Positions 15,821 through 29,232 of a DNA stretch of 64,000 nucleotides are shown piece by piece (within the stretch, counting starts at the first letter, position 1; each line of letters begins with the position of its first letter). Position numbers and translations under genes: made by a program. The DNA lies in NCBI RefSeq assembly GCF_001422665.1, contig NZ_LMLU01000001.1, positions 912,797 to 976,796 of the forward strand. Direction: 5' to 3'. The notes below the pieces were generated by a model. It was not told the DNA's origin. It saw only the letters and a program-made list of their open reading frames with translations, and made no database searches. This DNA is from Arthrobacter sp. Leaf234 (GTDB lineage: Bacteria; Actinomycetota; Actinomycetes; Actinomycetales; Micrococcaceae).

Positions 15821-15964
15821 TGCGCCGGCGGACCAGCCCGTCCGGCATCCGCCGGCCTGCCGGGGTGCACGTCCATCCGCGTGTCTTCTCCGTGGTGTCG
15901 GAGCCCCCCACACACACGCGATCTCTCCCCGGCGGACCTGATGGAGCCGACCGCCCGAGGAGGA

Positions 15965-17963
<1,999 letters not shown>

Positions 17964-17965
17964 TC

Positions 17966-18628
17966 ATGCCGCACCACGGAAATGAAGAAGAGCACCAGTC
18001 GGAGCCGGTGAGCTTCCGTGACAACCGGAAGATCGACCCGGAAACGGGCGAAGTCCGTGGGCAGCAGAACGACGCCGGCGCCCCGGCCGCGGAGGATCCC
18101 GCGGCCGGGGAGCAGGCAGCGCCCTCGGGCGACGCCTCCGAGGGGGACGCCCTGGCCCAGGCCGAGGCCATCCTCAATGAGGCGGGCGCGGAGGGCGAGA
18201 GCAATCCGGCCGTGGACGTCGTCGCGGACCTGCGGAACGACCTCCTCCGGCTCCAGGCGGAATACGTCAACTACCGGCGCCGCGTCGAGCGTGACCGGGA
18301 CGTCGCCCGTGACCAGGCGGTCATCGGCGTGCTCAACTCGCTGATGCCCGTCCTCGACGACATCGACGCCGCACGCCAGCACGGCGACCTCGCCGGGGGG
18401 CCGTTCGCGGCCATCGCCGGCAAGCTCGAGAACGTCCTCAAGGCGTACGAGCTCACCCGGATCGACGAGGTCGGCGTCGCCTTCGACCCGAACGTCCACG
18501 AGGCGCTCATGCAGCAGCCGAGTGCCGACGTGCAGGCCGACAGCGTCAGCCAGATCCTCCGCGCGGGCTACCGTAAGGGCGAGCGCGTCCTCCGGGCCGC
18601 CCAGGTCATCGTGGCGGTTCCGGAGTAA
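17966..18628 (+). CDS. grpE: Nucleotide exchange factor GrpE
   Basis: A 220-residue GrpE: an acidic disordered N-terminus of about 70 residues, a long coiled-coil helix ([27 protein letters not shown]) and the C-terminal beta domain ([18 protein letters not shown]..., [13 protein letters not shown]). It releases ADP from DnaK. The ATG lies 2 bp after the dnaK stop, so the two are translationally coupled. The gene is followed by a 208-bp highly structured spacer before dnaJ. Confidence 0.97.
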   Translation: MPHHGNEEEHQSEPVSFRDNRKIDPETGEVRGQQNDAGAPAAEDPAAGEQAAPSGDASEGDALAQAEAILNEAGAEGESNPAVDVVADLRNDLLRLQAEYVNYRRRVERDRDVARDQAVIGVLNSLMPVLDDIDAARQHGDLAGGPFAAIAGKLENVLKAYELTRIDEVGVAFDPNVHEALMQQPSADVQADSVSQILRAGYRKGERVLRAAQVIVAVPE

Positions 18629-18638
18629 CTGGAACACC

Positions 18639-18754
18639 GGGTGGGGCAGTCTTCCCGGGCCGACGAGATTCCTGAGCTCGCAGAGCTCGCTCCGGAAGAT
18701 CAAGGGCCCCGCAGAAGACAGCCCCACCCGTCTTTCCCGACCTGACCGGTCGGG
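18639..18754 (+). other. Structured grpE-dnaJ spacer: long hairpin plus second stem-loop
   Basis: In this 208-bp gap GGGTGGGGCAGTCTTC (18639-18654) pairs with GAAGACAGCCCCACCC (18714-18729) with one mismatch, enclosing 59 bases that hold two GAGCTC sites. A second perfect stem, CCCGACC (18736-18742) with GGTCGGG (18748-18754), follows. No T-tract follows, and the genes are otherwise one operon, so partial termination, RNA processing or mRNA stabilisation is more likely than full termination. Confidence 0.7.
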
Positions 18755-18836
18755 AGGAAACGGCCGGGCGCTCGGGGTACGCCCGGACCCGTCCGGCCCC
18801 CACATCTTCAGCAGTACCTACGGAAGGAGACGCCCA

Positions 18837-19832
18837 GTGGCCAGTCAGGATTGGGTCGACAAGGATTTCTACAAGATCCTGGGTGTCTCCAAAGATGCGT
18901 CCGACGCCGATATCAAGAAGGCGTACCGCAAGCTCGCCCGCAAGCACCACCCCGACCAGAACCAGGGTGACGCCGGGTCCGAGCGCATGTTCAAGGACGT
19001 GTCCGAGGCCTACTCGGTCCTGTCCGACGCCGAGCAGCGCCAGCAGTACGACGCCATCCGCGCCATGGGCGGTGGTGCCCGATTCTCCGCCGGTGGTCCG
19101 GGTGGGGGCGCGGGAGCCGGTGCCGGGTTCGAGGACATCTTCGGCAACCTCTTCGGCCAGGGCGCAGGGCCGCGCCAGCGCACGGGGTTCTCGAACAGCA
19201 CCCTCCCCCCGGAGTTCGCCGATCTCTTCGGCGGCGGCGGGATGGGCGGCAGCAGCTTCCCCGGCGGCTTCCAGCAGTCCCGCCCGCAGAAGGGCGCGGA
19301 CCGGACGGCCAGCACCTCCATCTCCTTCGCCGGTGCCATCAACGGCACCACGATCGGCCTGCGTGAGCCGTCGGGCGAGCAGATCGACGTACGGATCCCC
19401 GCCGGCATCCGCGACGGACAGAAGGTCCGGGTCAAGGGCAAGGGCCAGCCCGGCCAGGCAGGTCCGGGCGACCTCATGGTCGCGGTGTCCGTCAAGGAGC
19501 ACCCGCTGTTCAAGCGCGACGGCGACACCATCCGCCTGACCGTGCCCGTCACGTTCCCCGAGGCCGCCCTCGGAGCGCAGATCGAGGTCCCGACCCTCAC
19601 GGGTGAGCTCGTGAAGATGCGTATCCCCGCAGGGACGCCGTCGGGCCGTACCCTCCGCCTCAAGGGCCGCGGTGTGAAGACGTCGAAGACCACGGGAGAC
19701 CTGCTGGTGACCGTCGAGGTGGTGGTGCCGCAGAACCTGTCCAAGGAGGCGGAAGCCGCCGTCGAGGCGTTCAGGGACGCGACGAAGGACGCCGATCCCC
19801 GGGACGGCCTGGCCGCGAAGGCGCGCCTGTAA
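18837..19832 (+). CDS. dnaJ: DnaJ-type co-chaperone without zinc-finger domain
   Basis: A 331-residue type-II (DjlA/CbpA-like) J-protein. The J domain ([33 protein letters not shown]) has the HPD motif, followed by a Gly/Phe-rich region ([19 protein letters not shown]...) and two C-terminal peptide-binding domains ([41 protein letters not shown]). The four CxxCxGxG zinc repeats of classical DnaJ are absent; there is not one cysteine. It stimulates the DnaK ATPase. GTG 18837 follows GGAAGGAG at good spacing. A zinc-finger DnaJ is presumably encoded elsewhere, next to hrcA as is usual in the phylum. Confidence 0.93.
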   Translation: MASQDWVDKDFYKILGVSKDASDADIKKAYRKLARKHHPDQNQGDAGSERMFKDVSEAYSVLSDAEQRQQYDAIRAMGGGARFSAGGPGGGAGAGAGFEDIFGNLFGQGAGPRQRTGFSNSTLPPEFADLFGGGGMGGSSFPGGFQQSRPQKGADRTASTSISFAGAINGTTIGLREPSGEQIDVRIPAGIRDGQKVRVKGKGQPGQAGPGDLMVAVSVKEHPLFKRDGDTIRLTVPVTFPEAALGAQIEVPTLTGELVKMRIPAGTPSGRTLRLKGRGVKTSKTTGDLLVTVEVVVPQNLSKEAEAAVEAFRDATKDADPRDGLAAKARL

Positions 19833-19882
19833 CAGTACATTTGAGCGAACGCCGGGAGGACCGGCACGGAAGGAGGCCACCG

Positions 19883-20338
19883 ATGGACTACACGATGCCC
19901 GTGTACGTCATCTCCGTGGCCGCGGAGCTCGCCGACATGCACCCGCAGACGCTGCGGCAGTACGACCGGCTGGGACTCGTCACGCCCAGCCGTGCCCCGG
20001 GACGGGCGCGGCGCTATTCCCAGAAGGACGTCGGGACCCTGCGGGAGATCCAGCGGCTCTCCCAGGAGGGCGTGTCCCTCGAGGGCATCCGCCGCATCCT
20101 CGACCTCGAGAACCAGGTCGCGGCGCTCCGGTCCCGCGTGGGCGAGCTGACCGCGGAACTCGCGCAGCGGCGCGTGCAGGCCGAGTCGGGGCGCGTCTTC
20201 GCCGCCGGTCTCGCGGGCGACGTCGTCACCCTCGCGCGCGGGCAGCGCCCCCGCCCGCGGAGCCAGGCCGTCGTGGTGTGGCGACCGGAGGCCGTCCGGC
20301 CTCCTCTGGGGCAGCTGCCCCTGCGCGCCGCGAACTAG
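19883..20338 (+). CDS. hspR: MerR-family heat-shock repressor HspR
   Basis: A 151-residue MerR-type regulator: MPVYVISVAAELADMHPQTLRQYDRLGLVTPSRAPGRARRYSQKDV is the winged-helix HspR signature, followed by a coiled-coil dimerisation helix. HspR binds HAIR elements, usually with DnaK as co-repressor, closing a feedback loop. HAIR sites stand upstream of dnaK and clpB in this window. ATG 19883 follows GGAAGGAGG. Its stop overlaps tail to tail by 4 bp with the stop of the convergent LacI gene, the two sharing CTAG. Confidence 0.95.
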   Translation: MDYTMPVYVISVAAELADMHPQTLRQYDRLGLVTPSRAPGRARRYSQKDVGTLREIQRLSQEGVSLEGIRRILDLENQVAALRSRVGELTAELAQRRVQAESGRVFAAGLAGDVVTLARGQRPRPRSQAVVVWRPEAVRPPLGQLPLRAAN

Positions 20339-21378
20339 GGCGCGGTCCTGACCGCCGGTCCTGCTCCGGTGGAGCCACGGACCACGAGGTCCGCCTGGAA
20401 GAGGATGTCCGAGCGGGAGGTGCGGTCGCCGGCGAGTTCGGTGACGAGGGCGTGGACGGCGGCCTCCGCCATCGCGGTGATGTTCTGCCGGAGCGTGGTC
20501 AGGGGCGGGTCGGTGAAGGCCATGAGCGGTGAGTCGTCGAAGCCGACCACCGAGATGTCCTCGGGGACCCGTAGCCCGCGCGTCTGCGCCGCACGCATCG
20601 CGCCGAGTGCCATGACGTCGGAGGCGCAGACGATGCCGGTGTGGCCGCTGTCGATCAGCTCGTCGGCGGCACTCTGGCCTCCCTCGATGGTGAACATGCT
20701 CGTCGCGATGTGCGGATCGGCATCGTCCTCGCCGAGGAACTGGAGGAGCCCGGCACGGAAGCCCTCGAGCTTCCGGCGGCTCGGGATGAACCGGTCCGAG
20801 CCCGTCGCGAATCCCACGCGCTGGTGCCCCTGCGCCACGAGGTGGCGGACAGCGGTCCGGATCGCGGTGGCGTCGTCGTTCGAGACGGACGGCGCGTCGA
20901 TCTCGGGGCGGGCGCCGTTGACCAGCACGAACGGCACGCGGCCGCGCAGCCGGCGGTAGCGCTCCACGCTCGCCCGACCGTCCGAGTGCGCGGCGCAGAC
21001 GAAGATGATGCCGCTGACGCCCTGGTCCAGCATCAGGGCCACGTACTCGTCCTCCGTGATGCCCCCGCCGGGCAGTGTGCAGAGGGCGGGGATGTAGTCG
21101 TTCGGTGCCAGCAGGGCGGCGATCGCCCCCGCGAAGGCCGGGAAGATGGGATTGACGAGATCGGGCACCACGACGCCGATCTGCCCCTTCGACCGGCCGG
21201 CCGTCCGCGCCGGGCGCTCGTAGCCCAGGCTGTCCATGGCCGCGAGCACCGCCTGCCGGGTCTCCTGCGAGGCGCCGCCCTTGCCGTTCAGCACCCGTGA
21301 CACGGTGGGCACGCTGACGCCGGCCGTCCGGGCGACGTCGTCCAGGCGGGGGCGGTCGGTCCGGGTCTCGGAAGTCAT
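20335..21378 (-). CDS. LacI-family transcriptional regulator (next to pullulanase)
   Basis: A 347-residue LacI-type repressor. The helix-turn-helix is LDDVARTAGVSVPTVSRVLNGKGGASQETR (about residues 11-40), with the hinge LGYERPARTAG, then the periplasmic-binding-protein-like sugar domain (IGVVVPDLVNPIFPAFAGAI through ISVVGFDDSPLMAFTDPPLTTLRQN). It is divergent from the pullulanase gene with 146 bp between the starts, so it probably controls alpha-glucan use. The effector is likely maltose or a maltodextrin (inference). Confidence 0.9.
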   Translation of the reverse strand: MTSETRTDRPRLDDVARTAGVSVPTVSRVLNGKGGASQETRQAVLAAMDSLGYERPARTAGRSKGQIGVVVPDLVNPIFPAFAGAIAALLAPNDYIPALCTLPGGGITEDEYVALMLDQGVSGIIFVCAAHSDGRASVERYRRLRGRVPFVLVNGARPEIDAPSVSNDDATAIRTAVRHLVAQGHQRVGFATGSDRFIPSRRKLEGFRAGLLQFLGEDDADPHIATSMFTIEGGQSAADELIDSGHTGIVCASDVMALGAMRAAQTRGLRVPEDISVVGFDDSPLMAFTDPPLTTLRQNITAMAEAAVHALVTELAGDRTSRSDILFQADLVVRGSTGAGPAVRTAP

Positions 21379-21412
21379 GAGGTCAATCTAGCGCAGGCGG
21401 CCTCCAGGCGTA

Positions 21413-21463
21413 GAAAGTTTTCGTGAAAGTTGCTTGACGACGGGTCATGCCCCTCCCTAGGGT
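21413..21463 (+). promoter_or_regulatory. Pullulanase promoter with GAAAGTT repeats
   Basis: TTGACG (21434-21439) and TAGGGT (21458-21463), 18 bp apart, form a promoter. Directly upstream lie GAAAGTTTTC (21413-21422, a GAAA/TTTC inverted repeat) and a second GAAAGTT (21425-21431). These do not match the TGNAANCGNTTNCA operators near malE, so the adjacent LacI may have a different site, or the repeat may serve another factor. Confidence 0.5.
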
Positions 21464-21524
21464 CGGGAGAACCACTCCTGGACAGTCCGGCTGCGCAGCG
21501 ACGCGCGGTCGGGGAAGGACCACC

Positions 21525-24602
<3,078 letters not shown>

Positions 24603-24615
24603 CCCTGCCCGGGTA

Positions 24616-24645
24616 GGCCCGGCTCCCGCACGGGGACCGGGCCTT
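24616..24645 (+). terminator. Terminator between pullulanase and LacI genes
   Basis: GGCCCGG (24616-24622) pairs with CCGGGCC (24637-24643) around a further partly paired CTCCC/GGGGA segment, followed by TTCG. It lies between two convergent genes and could serve both directions. Confidence 0.65.
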
Positions 24646-24668
24646 CGTCGTCCGGTGGCGGCCGCGCC

Positions 24669-25682
24669 TCAGGGCTTCGGGACGGACGTGCTGGAGCGGA
24701 TGATCAGGGCGGTCCGCGCGGCATGGTTCGTCGGCCGGTGCGCGTCCGGTTCCTGCAGGATCTGCAGGAGCCGCCCGACGGCCCGCCGGCCCTGCTCCTG
24801 GGGGAACTGCGCGACCGTCGTCAGGCCGAGGGCCTCACCCAGCTCGTGCCCGTCGATCCCGATCACCGAGACGTCCTCGGGGACGCGCAGTCCCAGTTCG
24901 CGCGCGGCGAGGACGGCGCCGATGGCCATCTCGTCGGAGGCGCAGAACACCGCGGTGGGGGTGTCCCGCGGATACCCGAGCAGCTGCTTGGCCTGGGCGT
25001 AGCCGCCCTGGATGGTGAAGTCGCCGTCGATCCGCCAGGAGTCCAGGATGTCCAGCCCCGCGGCGGCCATGGCCGACTCGTAGCCGTGCCGACGGGTGCC
25101 GGAGATGCGGAAGTCGTTCTCGAAGGCGTCCGAGCCGCCGATGTGGGCGATCCTGCGGTGCCCGAGCGTGATCAGGTGCTCGGTGGCCAGTTCCGCGATC
25201 TCGTGGTCGTTGACGCTGTAGGTCTCGGCTCCGGGCAGCGGGCCGCCGATGCCCACGACCGGCTTCCCGACCGCCAGGAGCTGGCCCAGTTCGTCACGGC
25301 TCAGCTCGAGCGAGACGGGGATGACGCCGTCGCACCGCTGCCGCAGCAGGAACTCCGACAGGACGCGGTCCCGGGACCCGGCGTCCTCGTTCAGGTTGTA
25401 CAGCGTGAGGTCGTACCCCGCCTCGAGGAGGGATGCGGCCACGCTGTCGAGGATCTGGGAGTAGTACCAGCGGGCCACGGACGGGACGACGACGCCGATG
25501 TTGCGGTGCCGTCCCGAGGCGAGGGACGACGCCGTCGAACTGACCACGAAGTCGAGTTCCTTCGCGGCCTGCAGCACGCGGGCCCGGGCCCGCTCGGACA
25601 CGCGCCCGTTCCCGCTGAGGGCACGGGAGACGGTGGCCGTGGAGACGCCGGCGAGTTCGGCGACATCCTTGATCCCGGCCAT
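24669..25682 (-). CDS. LacI-family transcriptional regulator (alpha-glucoside cluster)
   Basis: A 337-residue repressor. The DNA-binding domain is GIKDVAELAGVSTATVSRALSGNGRVSERARARV; the ligand domain runs from NIGVVVPSVARWYYSQILDSV to VSVIGIDGHELGEALGLTTVAQFPQEQGRRAV. ATG 25682 (MAGIKDV) fits the family start exactly. Downstream of the alpha-glucosidase gene in the same direction, it is the most likely owner of the two TGNAANCGNTTNCA operators between the alpha-glucosidase and malE genes. The CcpA-like operator type and its position suggest a maltose-responsive repressor (MalR-like), by inference. Confidence 0.9.
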   Translation of the reverse strand: MAGIKDVAELAGVSTATVSRALSGNGRVSERARARVLQAAKELDFVVSSTASSLASGRHRNIGVVVPSVARWYYSQILDSVAASLLEAGYDLTLYNLNEDAGSRDRVLSEFLLRQRCDGVIPVSLELSRDELGQLLAVGKPVVGIGGPLPGAETYSVNDHEIAELATEHLITLGHRRIAHIGGSDAFENDFRISGTRRHGYESAMAAAGLDILDSWRIDGDFTIQGGYAQAKQLLGYPRDTPTAVFCASDEMAIGAVLAARELGLRVPEDVSVIGIDGHELGEALGLTTVAQFPQEQGRRAVGRLLQILQEPDAHRPTNHAARTALIIRSSTSVPKP

Positions 25683-25790
25683 GGTCCCCCTGGGTCTGCG
25701 CTCCCGGCCGGTAGGGCCGGCACGGGACGATGTGAAGGGCGCGCCGGTCGGCGGGCCCCGCCCGATCATCCCGGATCGGGCGCGGATCCG

Positions 25791-27530
25791 CTATCCGGCG
25801 GTGCTGAGGATCCAGACGCAGGCGTCCGGGACCAGCAGGCCGTCCTCCACCGCGCCGGCCGTGCTGGCCGCGATGACCGTGCCGGGAGGCAGGGGAGCGG
25901 CGAACTCACCCATGTTGAGGATCACGAGCACCTCGCCGTTGAGGAAGGCGACGACGTCGCTCTGCTCGAACGGCCGGGACCAGCTCAGTGATCCCGCACC
26001 GAGGCGCAGATCCCGCCTCAGCTGCAGGGCCGTGCGGTAGAGGGACAGGGTGGAATCCGGGTCCGCAGCCTGGACGTCGCGGGCGAACCCGGCCCAGCCC
26101 TCGGGCTGGGGGAGCCATGGTGCTGCGGTCGAGTCCGCCCCGCCGAACCCTGAGGACGGCTGGTCCGCGCGCCACGGCAGCGGTACGCGGCACCCGTCAC
26201 GGCCGATCCGCTCGCCCCCGGTCCGGGCGAAGGTCGGATCCTGGCGGGCGTCGTCGGGCATGGAGGTGTGGTCGGGGAGACCGAGCTCCTCGCCCTGGTA
26301 GAGATAGATGCCGCCGGGCAGGGCGAACATGGCGAGCGACGCCGCCCTGGCGCGGGCGAGGCCGGTGTGGAGATCAGGCTGGGGGTCGCTGTGCCCGATC
26401 CCGTCACCACCGCGGGGCGTGCCGTCGGTGAGGCCGAAGCGGCTGGTGTGCCGGACGACGTCGTGGTTGCTGAGCACCCAGGTGGTGGGCGCCGCCACGG
26501 CGTCGAAGGCCGTGAGCGAGGAAGAGATGACGTCGCGCAGGGCGTGGGCGTTCCACGGGTGGTGCAGGTAGGCGAAGTTGAACGCCTGGTGCATCTCGTC
26601 CGCGCGGACCCAGTCGGTCAGCCGGGGCAGGGGATCGATCGAGGCCTCGGCGCAGAGGATGCGTTCGCCGTCGTACTCGGCGAGGATCGCCCGCCACCGG
26701 CGGTAGATCGCGTGCACCTCGTCCTGGCCGAACATCGGTGCCTCCCAGCCGGGGAAGCCGTCGGTGGAGCCGCCGTCGGCGCGTCCGCCCCAGTCGGGCA
26801 GCCCCTCGGCCTTGATGAGGGCGTGCGCCACGTCCACGCGGAAGCCGCCGACGCCGCGGTCCAGCCAGAAACGCAGGACACGCTCGAACTCCGCGCGCAC
26901 GGCCGGGTTGTCCCAGTCGAAGTCGGGCTGCGAGGAGTCGAAGAGGTGCAGGTACCACTGGCCGGGGGCGCCGTCCGCAGCGACGGTCCGGGTCCACGCG
27001 GGCCCGCCGAAGTGGGACTGCCAGTTGTTCGGCGGGATGCTGCCGTCCTCGCCGCGGCCGTCGCGGAAGATGAACATCGCGCGCTCGGGGGAGCCGGCGG
27101 GTGCGGCGAGGGCGGCCTGGAAGAGGGTGTGGTCGCTGGAGCAGTGGTTGGGGACGAGGTCCACGATCACGCGGATCCCGAGGGCATCCGCCCGCCCGAC
27201 GAGGGCGTCGAAGTCGCCCAGCGTGCCGAATCGCGGGTCGACGTCGCAGTAGTCGGCCACGTCGTAGCCGCCGTCGCGCTGGGGCGAGGTGTAGAACGGC
27301 GAGAGCCAGACGGCATCGATGCTCAGCTCCGCCAGGCGCGCGAGTTCGTCCGTGATCCCGGGCAGGTCGCCCGTGCCGTCACCGTTGGAGTCACGGAAGG
27401 ACCGCGGATAGACCTGGTAGATCACGGAGGAACGCCACCACTGGTCCTCCTCGTGCGGTGCGTGCAGCGGAGTGTGGAAGGCGGCGGGCGAGGTCAGGGA
27501 CTCGCCGAGCAGGGGGGCGATCTCGGGCAT
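25791..27530 (-). CDS. Cytoplasmic GH13 alpha-glucosidase
   Basis: A 579-residue GH13 enzyme of the oligo-1,6-glucosidase/alpha-glucosidase group, without signal peptide. Motifs in order: WWRSSVIYQVYPRSF, VDLVPNHCSSDH, GFRVDVAHALIKAEG (nucleophile Asp), ILCAEASIDP (acid Glu), VLSNHDVVRHTSR. It would release glucose from imported maltose or malto-oligosaccharides. ATG 27530 fits a leaderless start (TAGGAT followed by seven bases); ATG 27539 is an alternative. It is divergent from malE with two LacI operators between, so the two transcripts are probably controlled together. Confidence 0.92.
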   Translation of the reverse strand: MPEIAPLLGESLTSPAAFHTPLHAPHEEDQWWRSSVIYQVYPRSFRDSNGDGTGDLPGITDELARLAELSIDAVWLSPFYTSPQRDGGYDVADYCDVDPRFGTLGDFDALVGRADALGIRVIVDLVPNHCSSDHTLFQAALAAPAGSPERAMFIFRDGRGEDGSIPPNNWQSHFGGPAWTRTVAADGAPGQWYLHLFDSSQPDFDWDNPAVRAEFERVLRFWLDRGVGGFRVDVAHALIKAEGLPDWGGRADGGSTDGFPGWEAPMFGQDEVHAIYRRWRAILAEYDGERILCAEASIDPLPRLTDWVRADEMHQAFNFAYLHHPWNAHALRDVISSSLTAFDAVAAPTTWVLSNHDVVRHTSRFGLTDGTPRGGDGIGHSDPQPDLHTGLARARAASLAMFALPGGIYLYQGEELGLPDHTSMPDDARQDPTFARTGGERIGRDGCRVPLPWRADQPSSGFGGADSTAAPWLPQPEGWAGFARDVQAADPDSTLSLYRTALQLRRDLRLGAGSLSWSRPFEQSDVVAFLNGEVLVILNMGEFAAPLPPGTVIAASTAGAVEDGLLVPDACVWILSTAG

Positions 27531-27563
27531 GCGGACCATCCTAAGCCCACACCGGGCATGTTC

Positions 27564-27577
27564 TGGAAGCGTTTCCA
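27564..27577. promoter_or_regulatory. LacI-type operator TGGAAGCGTTTCCA
   Basis: This 14-mer is an exact match to the LacI/CcpA-type consensus TGNAANCGNTTNCA and is symmetric except at the centre. It stands 34 bp upstream of the alpha-glucosidase start. The LacI protein at 24669-25682 is the best candidate to bind it. Confidence 0.75.
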
Positions 27578-27649
27578 ACCATCAGTGGGCTGACTTTGTT
27601 GGTTTGTCAGCGATATTGCGTTGATCTTGCGTGGACTAGGCAGAAATCT

Positions 27650-27663
27650 TGCAAGCGTTTACA
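27650..27663. promoter_or_regulatory. LacI-type operator TGCAAGCGTTTACA
   Basis: A second exact match to TGNAANCGNTTNCA, 123 bp upstream of malE and 86 bp from the other operator. Two operators about eight helical turns apart on a divergent promoter region could allow looping. The malE promoter itself is not clear by eye. Confidence 0.75.
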
Positions 27664-27785
27664 GTTGTGACTCGGGTCACCGCAGCTCCGTCCCCGGAGC
27701 GGTCGTGGCATCGACGTCTCCCGGCTCCAGGACTCCCCGTCCGCCGCCGGGGGACTGACCGAAGACGCTCATGAAAGGTTCACCA

Positions 27786-29096
27786 ATGAAGGTGCGATCC
27801 ACCCAGCCGACGCGTCGGCACGCTTTGATCACCGGCGTGATGTCGGTTGCAGTCCTGGCCCTCACGGCCTGCGGAGGGGGAGCTTCCGAGTCCTCGTCCA
27901 CCACCACCACCACCACCACCTCCGCAGCGGCCGCCGACCTCGCCGAGGGTGGATCGACGACCCTCACCATGTGGGTGGACGCCGAGCGCGCCCCGGCCCT
28001 CGAGGAGATCACCAAGTCCTTCAAGGAGGACACCGGCATCGAGGTCAAGCTCGCGGTCAAGGACTTTGCCGCAGTGCGCGACGACTTCATCACGCAGGTG
28101 CCGACGGGCAAGGGCCCGGACCTGATCGTCGGCCCCCACGACTGGCTGGGCACGTTCGTCCAGAACGGGGTCGTGGCGCCCGTCGAACTCGGCGACAAGG
28201 CCGCCGAGTTCCAGGAGTCCGCCGTCCAGGCCATGACCTATGACGGCAGCGTCTACGGCGTCCCCTACGCCCTCGAGAACATCGCACTGCTCCGCAACAC
28301 GGACCTCGTACCCGAGCCTGCGGACACCTTCGACGAGGTCATCGCCAACGGCGAGGCCGCCGTCGCCGACGGATCCGCCGTCTACCCGTTCCTCGTGGGC
28401 ATGGACCCCAAGCAGGGAGACCCGTACCACCTGTACCCGCTGCAGACGTCCCTGGGCGTACCGGTCTTCGGCCAGAACGAGGACGGCAGCTACAACGCCG
28501 ACGAACTGCTGCTCGGCGAGCCCGGCGGTGTCGAGTTCGCGAAGAAGCTCGTGGAATGGGGAGACACCGGATCGAAGATCATCAACTCCAACATCACGGG
28601 TGACATCGCCAAGGAGAAGTTCAACGCGGGGGAGTCGCCCTACTTCCTCACCGGTCCCTGGAACGTCCCCGACGCGCAGGCCGCCGGCCTGAACCTCGCC
28701 GTGGACAAGCTCCCCACGGTCGGTGACGAGGATGCCCAGCCGTTCATCGGCGTCAACGGCTTCTTCATCTCCTCGCAGAGCGTCAACGCGCTCGCCGCGA
28801 ACGAGTTCGCCGTGAACTACCTCAGCACCGAGGCCGCACAGGACGCCATGTACGACGTCGGCGGACGCCCCCCGGCGCTGAAGGCCAGCTTCGACAAGGC
28901 CGCCTCGGATCCGATCGTCGCAGCCTTCGGCGAGATCGGCGCCAACGGCGTCCCCATGCCGGCACTGCCCGAGATGCAGGCCGTCTGGGCCGACTGGGGA
29001 GCCACCGAGCTCGCCCTGATCAAGGGCAGCGGCGACCCCGAGGGCGCCTGGACCACCATGGTCGGCAACATCGAGGCGAAGATCGCCGGACAGTAG
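27786..29096 (+). CDS. malE: Maltodextrin ABC transporter, substrate-binding lipoprotein (MalE-like)
   Basis: A 436-residue lipoprotein: a basic N-terminus, a hydrophobic core and the lipobox LTAC (Cys about residue 28), then a low-complexity linker with seven consecutive threonines. The binding domain resembles MalE (TLTMWVDAERAPALEEITKSF, GKGPDLIVGPHDWLGTFVQNG, YFLTGPWNVPDAQAAGL, GVNGFFISS, DVGGRPPAL). It captures maltose/maltodextrins at the outer face of the membrane. ATG 27786 has GAAAGG at good spacing; an ATG at 27771 is possible but poorly spaced. First gene of malE-malF-malG-GH13, with hairpins between malE and malF. Confidence 0.93.
   Translation: MKVRSTQPTRRHALITGVMSVAVLALTACGGGASESSSTTTTTTTSAAAADLAEGGSTTLTMWVDAERAPALEEITKSFKEDTGIEVKLAVKDFAAVRDDFITQVPTGKGPDLIVGPHDWLGTFVQNGVVAPVELGDKAAEFQESAVQAMTYDGSVYGVPYALENIALLRNTDLVPEPADTFDEVIANGEAAVADGSAVYPFLVGMDPKQGDPYHLYPLQTSLGVPVFGQNEDGSYNADELLLGEPGGVEFAKKLVEWGDTGSKIINSNITGDIAKEKFNAGESPYFLTGPWNVPDAQAAGLNLAVDKLPTVGDEDAQPFIGVNGFFISSQSVNALAANEFAVNYLSTEAAQDAMYDVGGRPPALKASFDKAASDPIVAAFGEIGANGVPMPALPEMQAVWADWGATELALIKGSGDPEGAWTTMVGNIEAKIAGQ
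27900..27920 (+). repeat. ACC trinucleotide repeat, seven copies, in malE
   Basis: Seven exact ACC codons encode seven threonines in the linker after the lipobox. Slippage would add or remove whole threonines without breaking the frame, changing the tether length of the binding protein. Confidence 0.85.
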
Positions 29097-29104
29097 GACC
29101 CCGC

Positions 29105-29192
29105 GGCGCCCGTCGTCCAGACGGCGGGCGCCGTCCCGGCTGCTCCGGAAGCAGGCCGGCCACCGCCGGTCGAGCGATTCCCGGCGGTGGCC
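29105..29192 (+). other. Two hairpins between malE and malF
   Basis: Hairpin 1: GGCGCCCGTCGTC (29105-29117) pairs with GACGGCGGGCGCC (29120-29132) with one G-U pair, starting nine bases after the malE stop. Hairpin 2: GGCCACCGCCGG (29158-29169) pairs perfectly with CCGGCGGTGGCC (29181-29192) around an 11-base loop. Such structures after a binding-protein gene usually stop part of transcription or protect the upstream RNA, giving more binding protein than permease. The effect here is inferred. Confidence 0.7.
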
Positions 29193-29232
29193 ATCCACCC
29201 AGTAGCGTCGCCGATCAACGAAAGCTCCCCCC

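Noticed and set aside
29105-29192. Full transcription terminator ending the malE transcript
   Set aside because: malF has no promoter of its own that I can see, and the operon logic requires read-through, so partial attenuation is the better description.
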